NCBI RefSeq assembly: GCF_905404315.1 | Contig: NC_066267.1 | Coordinates: 5,222,501-5,286,500, forward strand | Length of the DNA stretch: 64,000 nucleotides | Reading direction: 5' to 3' | DNA from: Leptidea sinapis | Lineage: Eukaryota > Arthropoda > Insecta > Lepidoptera > Pieridae | Part shown: positions 57,701-64,000 of the stretch, piece by piece | Position numbering within the stretch: the first letter of the stretch is position 1 | Layout: each line of letters opens with the position of its first letter | Position numbers and translations under genes: made by a program | Notes under the pieces: model-generated | Databases searched by the model: none | Told to the model about the DNA's origin: nothing | The model's input: only the letters and a program-made list of their open reading frames with translations

Positions 57701-60700
57701 TCATATTTGACAATAACACTTACTTAACCATAACGATGTTATGGTAGGTGACTGAAATATACGAATACCATAAAACAGATTCGGCAAAGTATCGTTAATT
57801 TGCTTCCGTTACTTTGTCATGGATCCCATAATCAGAACCTTCTCAAACTCACCAAATTATTTGAAGTATATTCTTTCCAATAAAAAGAATCATCGAAATC
57901 GGTTGAAGCCATATTGAGTTATTCGTCCATTTCTCGCGCACTTACATAAAGCAAATATAAGATTTTTATCATTTTCTCATGGATGCTATTGTCAGATCTG
58001 GATCAATTGGAAGCTTTCATTTAAAAAAAGAATCAACAAAATCGATTCACCCAGTAGAAAGTTCTGAAGTAACAAACATAAAAAATACCGATGAATTGAG
58101 AACCTCCTCCTTTTTTGAAGTAGGTTAAAAAATTTAAAGGAAAGGCGTTTGCAGTTTGGCAGAGGTCCGTATTTGTATTACATTGTGTATTTGGAGTGAA
58201 TAAAGCTTTTATTACTATCATCCACCACTACTGTATTATAGATACCTGTGACGTCTTCAGCCGTTGGCTGCGGAGTGGGTGTCATTTCCGCATCCGGTGG
58301 CGGTCGCTCATGTTTGAGGACGAGCGGGTGCCAGCGACACGTGGCCAGATCCACCACCTGCAGTTCGTCACTCAGCTCTCCCTGCAGTTCCTCCTCTGTC
58401 TCCATTGTATCCTGGTACAGCAGGGAACATAAAAATATACTTATTATGTTGCCCCACTTATATTATAATCTAGACTAAACTTACTAATAACTCTACTGTA
58501 TCTCAAACTGCTAGATAGATTAAACTAAGAATGAGTCCATAAAAGTTAAAAGTAATGCCTCTAATAAGGGGAAGTCACTTTATTCATGTGTCTTAATTAA
58601 TATTAATATGTTTAATTTAAAATCTTTATTTTTTTTTCTTCAAATTGACTCATAAGTATTGGAGCCTTTTTCAAGTATATCGCGTCCTTTTAAACACAAT
58701 TAAGCAGGAATGTTGTAAGTATTTCAATGCAGAAAGCTCGGGGGGATGTTCAACTTATAGTTACCATCTTTGAGTCCAAAACCGAAAAGACGATTTTGAT
58801 TTGATTTTGAAGCAATAGCAAGGAAATTATTGCTCCATTCTTGTTATTCAAATTCAAATATTTTTTATACAAAATAGGATGTGACATCACTTATTGAAAG
58901 TCAAAAACTACCACCCAATCCAAAATGAATGCCTTAGACCTGAGAAGAACGGGCGCAACAAACTCAAAGGGCTTTTATTTTCATCGAAAAAATATGTTTA
59001 CAAAGTAATATTGTACAATTAAACTTATTATTTAATAATCTGAGGGCGGTCACTCCATTCCCAATCTGTGGTATCATTAAGAAAGTCAGTTATGTTATAG
59101 TAACCTTTACCACACAAACGTTTTTTAACAATTCTTTTGAATAACGTAATACCTTTGTTTTGAACATTTTCTGGGATCTTGTTGTAAAAGTAGTACTATT
59201 AGTAGGCATTATAAGTTTATGTCTGTTCCTGGTGTTAACATTATGGTTATGAAAGTTTCTAGCAAATTCACTTATGTGCCTATGAACATACACTACATTA
59301 TCAAGAATATATTGAGAAGCAACAGTCAAGATGTTAATTTCTTTGAATTTTGCTCTCAATGATTCTTTAGGACCTAGGTTATAAATAGCGCGAATAGCCC
59401 TCTTCTGCAGCACAAATATTGTATTAATATCGGCAGCGTTGCCCCACAGCAATATACCATAGGACATAATACAATGGAAATAACTAAAGTATACTAGTCG
59501 CGCCGTATCTATGCCAGTTAATTGTCTAATCTTTTTAACAGCGTATGCTGCAAAACTAAGTCTGTTCGCCAATTATTCAATATGGGGGCCCCATTGTTAT
59601 TTGGAATCTAGAGTTATGCCAAGAAATATAGCAGATTCCACCGGTTCTATCACCTCTCCGTTTAACAAAACACTTCCATCTACATTTTTGACATTTGGTA
59701 CGGTAAATTTAATATATTTAGTTTTCTTGCTATTTAACAATAGGTTATTAGCGCTAAACCAGTACATGATGTCAGTTAGAATATCGTTCACTTCGTCATA
59801 CAAAGCTTGGTTTCTTTTCATTTTGAAAATCAGTGAAGTGTCGTCCGCAAACAATACTACCTTATGTTTTTTCTCTATACGATTAGGAAGATCATTTATA
59901 TAGATAAGGAAGAGGAACGGTCCAAGAATAGATCCTTGTGGTACTACTACTGTATATATATATACGGTATACTGAGAGGAGTCCTAGGAGATCTCTTGCC
60001 ATTCATGTCAACCTTCTGAATTCTATTGGTTTTTTTTTATGGAATAGGAGGACAAACGAGCGTACGGGTCACCTGGTGTTAAGTGATCACCGCCGCCCAC
60101 ATTCTCCTGCAACACCAGAGGAATCACAAGAGCGTTGCCGGCCTTTAAGGAAGGTGTACGCGCTTTTTTTGAAGGTACCCATGTCGTATTGTCCCGGAAA
60201 CACCGCACAAGGAAGCTCATTCCATAGCTTTGTAGTACGAGGGAGAAAGCTCCTTGAAAACCGCACTGTAGAGGACCACCACACATCCAGATGGTGGGGA
60301 TGAAATCCTAACTTGTGGCGTGTCGTACGAAGGTGGAATTCGGCGGCAGGAATCAGGTTAAACAGCTCTTCGGAACACTCCCCGTGATAAATGCGGTAGA
60401 AGACACACAATGAAGCGACGTCTCTACGTATTGATGACGCCCAGCTTCTTCGAAGCCAATTTGGCTTTGCCCTCCAGATGGCCACGGAATTGGCAATCGC
60501 TCGAGATTTCGAGACACAGTAATCCGATACTAGGCGCGGCTTTAAGAGAAGTGTTCTCGAAGAGCGGTGATACGACAAATGGGGTTTTTTTATTGGTAAA
60601 CGCGCAAACTTGAGTCTTCTGGGGGTTAAATTGGACAAGGTTCAATTTATCTCATTCCGCGACCTTCTCGAGAGAGGACTCGATAGAAGACACAAGTTTC

Positions 60701-63700
60701 TCCCGGCACTGGTCGACGATTTCCCGAGAGAGACCTGCATGGCCCGTGTATACGGCAACACCAGTGCTGTCGTCCGCAGAGCAATGTACGTTGGAGGTGT
60801 CCAACATATCATTGATATGCAGAAGAAACAGCGTAGGAGATAGTACACAGCCTTGGGGCACTCCAGCATTCATGGGCTTCGGGTTCGAGCAATATCCGTC
60901 GACAACGACCTGTATGCTACGCCCAGTGAGGAAGCTGGAGGTCCACTTGCACAAGCTTTCGGGAAGCCCAAATGTTGGAAGTTTTGACAGGAGCGCCTTG
61001 TGCCATACACGATCAAAGGCCTTCGCTATATCCAGGCTAACTGCCAGGCCTTCCCCCTTGCTTTCAATAGCCGCCGGCCATCTATGTGTTAGGTATACCA
61101 GAAGATTACCTGCCGACCGTCCATGGCGAAAGCCGTACTGTCGGTCGTTGATCAACTGGTGACCCTCTAGGTATACTAAAAGCTGGCGGCTAATTATGCT
61201 CTTCATGATTTTAGAGAGCAGGGAGGTGATAGCAATAGGTCTGTAGTTCGCCGGATCCGAACTGTCTCCTTTTTTTTGGATCGGATGGACAAGGGCTGAC
61301 TTAACGCGTTAGCACCGGCGTCAACTCAGGGGCACACGTTCTAAGCACGATTGGAGAAATGCCATTCGGCCCGCTCGACTTCCTGACGTCCAACGAAAAC
61401 AGAGCTCGCCTAACAGTTTTCTGTCTGAACTGTACTTTAGGCATAGAGCTTTGACACCGCGGGATGGTCGGCGGTGTTTTTCCGTTGTCGTCAAGAGTCG
61501 AGTTGGAGGCGAAAAGAGCGCACAGGAGCTCGGCTTTCTCTTTTGCCGTATGGGCCAGGGTGTCATTCCTCATGTGTTTAGATATGAAGTCAGAAGATCG
61601 AGCGCAGTTCGGTGGTATAGCTTCCTGACCAGCGTTGAATGTTGAACACAATCAAAAGCCTTAGATAAATCACAGAAGATGCCAAGTGCATTCTGCGATT
61701 CCTCCCAGGCATCAAAAATATTCTTGATTAGCTCAACACCTGCATCCGTTGTTGAACGTCCCCTAGTAAAGCCAATTTTTTTCAAATGAAGTAACTTATG
61801 AGAGTTAAAGTAAGTAAGCATTTGGCTTAAAAATTATTTTTTCAAAAATTTTACTAAGGGTCGGCAAAACCGACACAATACGATTGTTATTCGGGTCAGA
61901 AGAGCAACCCGACTTAAATATTGGTCTAATTTTACTATGTTTCATAAGGCCAGGAAACACGCCACGATTAATACAATTATTAAAGACTATTGCAAGATAT
62001 GGTGCTATGACATCAATTCTTCTGTTAGTTTTCATGAATTTATTTTAATATCAAACAATAACTAATGCAGCCAGAATAATCTCGGAAACAATGTTTCTCA
62101 GTGAATACATGGAGTTATTAGTCAAGTAAACGTTATTTATAAAGCAACTCACAGCGACGCCTCCGAACACGTAGCCGCGGTCGGTGTGCACGTTGACGGC
62201 GCACGCGAGCCCGGCGCGCGCGCAGGCCCCGCCCCCCGTCGCTCGCCACGCCCACCCGCCGGCTGTCCGCGTGGCGCGGAACGTGTCCGTGTGCGTGGAC
62301 GTGCGTTCCGTGCGGCCCGAGCGCACTCGACTGAATCCACCCGTTATCACTATCTATGCACAAACCACATATCAAAATACAAAAAAGTGTTAATCTATGT
62401 TCTATATGGGGCAAGGCTATATTTTTTAAATGGGCTTGATTAAGCGAAAATTAAATGGCAAAATATATTTTTTCCGGTTGCGGTATAATCCAATATATTG
62501 ACAAATATTTACAACCTATATCATATAGGTACTAATTAACCTTAGATCACTTATGCGTCTAGATAGACTATGACAACTGTGAAAACGCCCAAAAAATTGA
62601 GTTTAGCAAAAAAACAGTGTCATACAAATCTCGAGTGTAAGACTGAGAGACTATCTAGAATCTAGATGTATAAATTATCTAAGATATTAACTAATTTTGC
62701 TATCAATAAGGAAGATGTAAAAATAAAAAATAAATATCAATTTGAAATGAGGATCATTTCTTGCAAGAAATGTATTATTAAAATTGAAAAGAACTTGCTT
62801 CCACAAATAACCCTTTCTCCTGAATTAATATCGTATTTATGTGTTTCTGCATTCAGCTCATTATACCACAAGAGATTATATAGAGTAATTGATTGAATGT
62901 AAATTGATTATTTTGACCGTTAGTCGTTTAGAATGCTATGGAGAAAACTTAATATCCATCGGTGATAAGCGCAATGGCAGTTCTATTTAGAAATTTGTAT
63001 TATTAAGCATCCGATAAGAATAATTAAGCAGTGTTTTAAGTAGGCAGATAGTGCCACATCATAAGGTAAATATGACTTTTCTCGTCTCTCTAAATAAAGA
63101 ATATTACTACAGCCATCGCCTATAAAAAGGCAGTCAAAACTTTAACTTTAACAGATATACAGATAAGATTAAAACATTCATTCAAAATAACACCTTATTT
63201 CGTGGTTGTAATGTTCAAAGTCAATTGTATACGCTAATAAGAAGCTAATTGATGGTGGTGCGTAATTTCGTTATTTGGCAAAATGATTAAAAAGTCAAGT
63301 TACATACTTTTGTTAATTTAAAGAGGCAATTATCTGAAATTTGACACTCCATACTTTTTAAGTTTGGATATGGTGTTATTTGGACTGTTATTCGCTGAAC
63401 ACTTTGTCAATGCGTGGCGTTATAGTCAAAGCGCGGTCGAAACACAACTGAACGAAAACTCTGCCTAATAGACGCGTAGGCAGAGTTTTGCTTCAGACAA
63501 TTTTCGAGCGTGATTGTGGGTCTAGTTGTTTATTGTATGTAAATAACAGCAGAATATTTAGGAATCTCACCGAATCATTGCCAAAAGGCATCATGACGCA
63601 TGCGGAGCGCGCCGATGGCCCTCTACCGCTCGGGTTCAGTTTCTGCCACTCTCGGGTGTCCAGGCAGAAGGAGTACAGATCATCGAAGTAGCGACAATCG

Positions 63701-63798
63701 CGGCCATCGTCCGCGTAACCACCAAATATGTACAGCTTTCTTGCGAGCAGGACCATGCGATGACCGGAGCGTGGGGACGGCCCATTCGGGGATACAAC
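51643..63798 (-). CDS. KLHDC4: KLHDC4-like kelch-repeat protein, five C-terminal exons, 5' partial
   Basis: Minus-strand spliced gene; exons in transcript order 63798-63571, 62353-62153, 58411-58246, 56253-56050, 51773-51643. All boundaries are AG/GT and phases join without a break into 309 residues plus stop. Diagnostic stretches are PSPRSGHRMV, LYIFGGY, LNPSGRGPSARSA, VITGGF, YVFGGV, MLYVYGG and LSDLYSLDLHKLVDW, followed by an acidic Ser/Asp/Glu C-terminus. This order, including the long non-kelch linker between the last two blades and the acidic tail, fits KLHDC4 of animals. The function is poorly known; kelch blades form a beta-propeller for protein binding. N-terminal repeats lie to the right of the window. 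The introns hold nested LINEs, MITEs and a Helitron. Confidence 0.88.
51892..52281 (+). mobile_element. Helitron-like element
   Basis: Starts TCCCGACTAATACTATAAAT and ends GCGGACGAAGTTGCGGGC...CTAG before T. It lies in the last intron of the KLHDC4-like gene, on the opposite strand. Confidence 0.82.
52495..52660 (+). mobile_element. SINE family F-like sequence, plus orientation
   Basis: ACGGTTGGTTCAGTTGGTAAG provides an A box; an inverted CGATGCGGGACC piece lies left of it, suggesting two truncated copies head to head. Confidence 0.55.
52678..52912 (+). mobile_element. Repeat family A, 3'-truncated copy
   Basis: AAAGTCCCAGACCGAAGGAT and CGACTTAGGGAATTTACCAG through GGGCGCCGTAGCTAGTG; it stops before the hairpin. 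Confidence 0.8.
53034..53905 (-). pseudogene. LINE ORF2: APE-type endonuclease domain, RT missing
   Basis: The minus strand reads TLNVRSISSPERLLEFEKAL, IKWDIIGLSEVRRMGE, YGVGFLLKK, VIVMGDFNGKIGQRKPG, then (after one in-frame stop at about 53373) KKWTWVSPNENYNNEIDFIV and NTGHRMVRASLKK. These are endonuclease motifs of an RTE-like non-LTR retrotransposon. The Ser-Asp of the expected SDH catalytic motif before HRMVR is absent. No reverse transcriptase follows; the element is cut at its 3' side. Confidence 0.78.
54081..54826 (-). pseudogene. LINE ORF1 (coiled coil plus RNA-binding-like domain)
   Basis: An ATG at 54826 opens a Lys/Glu-rich coiled coil (MDFNLRQLFLKLKLEMENQT). A small deletion near 54683 shifts the frame into LEKKVAWLEKDRKKNNIVIF and GMEES, then INSAHRVGK, RLIVITLANTWKKIEILKNK and ITEDFSKEVLEKRRSL. 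This order (coiled coil, NIVIFG, HRVG) is typical of ORF1 proteins of LINEs. A Ser/Thr-rich tail ends the frame. It pairs with the endonuclease ORF downstream. Confidence 0.75.
55229..55957 (-). mobile_element. Jockey-like LINE (family B), copy 5
   Basis: The minus strand gives KLGVIHRARQYFKPAHILAL, then SGAPQYQLDPFDRVQRSAAR, LALRRDVASVCVFYRIYHGE and LWNELPCAVF, i.e. the post-RT half of ORF2, with a few frameshifts. 5' truncated near 55957. Confidence 0.87.
56050..56253 (-). CDS. KLHDC4: KLHDC4-like exon: last kelch blade
   Basis: The acceptor (reverse strand) is GATATCAG and the donor GTAGGT. It encodes DDVFTMKLG, an Ala/Pro-rich linker, then ARMSAMLAVQRSMLYVYGGV and FYLSDLYSL. The S-x-MLAV...LLYVYGG pattern followed by LSDL(Y/H)SLD is characteristic of KLHDC4. 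The split codon at the 3' end completes to Asp with the next exon. Confidence 0.9.
56486..56837 (+). mobile_element. Helitron-like element
   Basis: TCTATACTAATATTATAAAG to GCCGGGTCAGCTAG with A before and T after, the expected AT insertion site. A (TTTG)n run follows the 5' end. Confidence 0.87.
57105..57235. repeat. MITE family H fragment
   Basis: CTAACACTCGCGGTATGTAC, GTGTTAGTGTGCGTGAATTA and CAAAATAGAGGTTATAG. Confidence 0.55.
57231..57362. repeat. Nested palindrome with perfect 27-bp arms
   Basis: Arm 57231-57257 (GATTTAAGTTTTCTTTAGTG...) is an exact inverted copy of 57336-57362. An inner hairpin CGAGGCAT/ATGCCTCG lies at 57306-57336. Confidence 0.9.
57515..58135. repeat. Repeat family V, longer copy
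   Basis: AGTCGGTTGTTTTTTTTTTT at the left and CCTCCTCCTTTTTTGAAGTA at the right. These are the ends of a repeat also represented at 42474. Confidence 0.55.
58246..58411 (-). CDS. KLHDC4: KLHDC4-like exon: acidic linker and strand
   Basis: The acceptor (reverse strand) is TGTACCAG and the donor GTATCT. It encodes DTMETEEELQGELSDELQVV, then DLATCRWHPL (kelch-like aromatic strand), then a proline-rich linker ending AEDVT. It starts on a codon boundary and ends with one base of the next codon. Confidence 0.87.
58846..60028 (-). mobile_element. LINE family C, RT C-terminal half and 3' end (copy 4, part 1)
   Basis: The minus strand gives NRIQKVDMNG, then VPQGSILGPFLFLIYINDLP, VVLFADDTSLIFKMKRNQAL, NNLLLNSKKTKYIKF, then HCIMSYGILLWGNAADI and the 3' region seen at 17840. 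FADD is the RT catalytic box. Its N-terminal part resumes at 61576 beyond the inserted family-B element. Confidence 0.88.
60029..61575 (-). mobile_element. Jockey-like LINE (family B), 1.5-kb copy inserted in LINE C
   Basis: The minus strand reads LAHTAKEKAELLCALFASNS, KSSGPNGISPIVLRTCAPEL, then RT: NDRQYGFRHGRSAGNLLVYL, LAVSLDIAKAFDRVWHKALL, MNAGVPQGCVLSPTLFLLHI and, at the catalytic box, HCSADDST where YADD is expected. A deletion removes part of RT fingers near 61305 and another removes the segment between KLGVIN and RRDVASLC near 60430. A 5'-truncated insertion ending in poly-A (poly-T on plus) at 60029. Confidence 0.88.
61576..62036 (-). mobile_element. LINE family C, RT N-terminal half (copy 4, part 2)
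   Basis: The minus strand gives RIDVIAPYLAIVFNNCINRG, FPGLMKHSKIRPIFKSG, LSKIFEKIIF, FTRGRSTTDAGVELIKNIFD and FCDLSKAFDCVQHSTLVRKL, ending LTSYLN. Joined with 58846-60028 it makes one RT interrupted at ...SYLN/NRIQ.... Confidence 0.85.
62153..62353 (-). CDS. KLHDC4: KLHDC4-like exon, extremely GC-rich
   Basis: The acceptor (reverse strand) is GTGCATAG and the donor GTGAGT; 67 whole codons. It reads IVITGGFSRVRSG, then THTDTFR, GGWAWRAT and VNVHTDRGYVFGGVA, aligning with the IYGGYS...HSDMF...WGWT...VFGGV part of KLHDC4. By eye about three quarters of the exon is G or C, which creates several long shadow frames on both strands. An internal CAG near 62331 is an alternative acceptor but breaks the phase with the upstream exon. 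Confidence 0.85.
62541..62683. mobile_element. MITE family H, copy 4
   Basis: CTTAGATCACTTATGCGTCT and TAGATGTATAAATTATCTAAG (first 20 of it) ends; GTGTCATACAAATCTCGAGT inside. Confidence 0.78.
62690..63560. other. KLHDC4-like intron without recognised elements
   Basis: AT-rich; no exon or repeat family seen. A short inverted repeat, AAACTCTGCCTA / TAGGCAGAGTTT, lies at 63458-63489. Confidence 0.45.
63571..63798 (-). CDS. KLHDC4: KLHDC4-like exon: two kelch blades
   Basis: The acceptor (reverse strand) is GAAACAG and the donor GTGAGA; 76 whole codons. It encodes PSPRSGHRMV, KLYIFGGYADDGRD, YFDDLYSFCLDTREWQKLNP and GPSARSACVMMP. The double glycine, the spaced Tyr and Trp, and the RSGHRM/RSACVM starts are the kelch signature. 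Confidence 0.9.
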
Positions 63799-63844
63799 CT
63801 GTTTCATTTAAAATTAGGCCTTATACAAATGTTTTCTTTATCAT

Positions 63845-64000
63845 ACAAAGAGGGGACAATCGGGCAAGAACCTCACGGCATGAAGGAGAGGTGAGCCAAC
63901 CGCCCATCCATGGACATCCGCAACACCAGGTGTCAAGAGATGCGTTGCCGGCCTTTAAGGTGGGAGTATGCTCTTTTCTTGAACGTCCCTTAGTCGTATC
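63845..64000 (-). mobile_element. Jockey-like LINE (family O) 3' fragment, cut by window edge
   Basis: CATCCATGGACATCCGCAAC and GCGTTGCCGGCCTTTAAGG are the reverse complement of landmarks near 32450-32520, and the block continues to the last base. Confidence 0.7.

Noticed and set aside
60746..61162. 138-codon plus-strand open frame
   Set aside because: Antisense of the Jockey-like reverse transcriptase.
62051..62443. Several overlapping open frames on both strands
   Set aside because: Produced by the GC-rich KLHDC4-like exon; only the minus frame joining neighbouring exons is kept.

Overview
The window looks like lepidopteran (butterfly or moth) nuclear DNA. It is AT-rich and intron-rich, and most of it is interspersed repeats of kinds common in Lepidoptera: Helitrons ending in CTAG, tRNA-derived SINEs, Jockey/CR1-like and RTE-like LINE pieces, and many palindromic MITEs. 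Nothing suggests bacterial or viral sequence.

Two host genes are supported, arranged tail to tail. The first, on the plus strand, is a glypican of the GPC4/6 class (insect Dally-like, dlp). Nine exons between 25156 and 42933 join with consistent phase into 635 residues ending in a stop. They carry the cysteine-rich core, a furin-type site, Ser-Gly glycosaminoglycan attachment sites and a hydrophobic GPI-signal tail. The signal peptide and first ~100 residues are not identified and probably lie left of the window. The second, on the minus strand, is a KLHDC4-like kelch protein. Five exons between 63798 and 51643 give 309 residues ending in an acidic tail; its N-terminal kelch repeats lie beyond the right edge.

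Layout: 1-25155 holds no exon I can identify, only repeats (Helitrons, MITEs with CGGCCGTT ends, an interlocked double palindrome, a LINE broken by a hAT-like MITE with an 8-bp target duplication, SINEs). 25156-42933 is dlp, with introns containing a THAP-remnant MITE, a GC-rich TIR element, LINE fragments and a MITE split by a SINE. 42934-44390 is probable dlp 3' UTR or flank with a degenerate repeat, followed by a 13 x 40 bp minisatellite (44391-44910). 44911-51640 is intergenic with MITEs. 51643-63798 is the KLHDC4-like gene; its introns hold an RTE-like LINE 5' portion, Jockey-like LINE copies, a Helitron and a LINE-in-LINE nest, most LINEs being in the same orientation as the gene.

The two genes show no evident functional link: one is a cell-surface heparan-sulphate proteoglycan that acts on Wnt/Hedgehog/BMP morphogens, the other a poorly characterised kelch protein. 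I found no convincing new multi-gene system. The most unusual items are repeat architectures.
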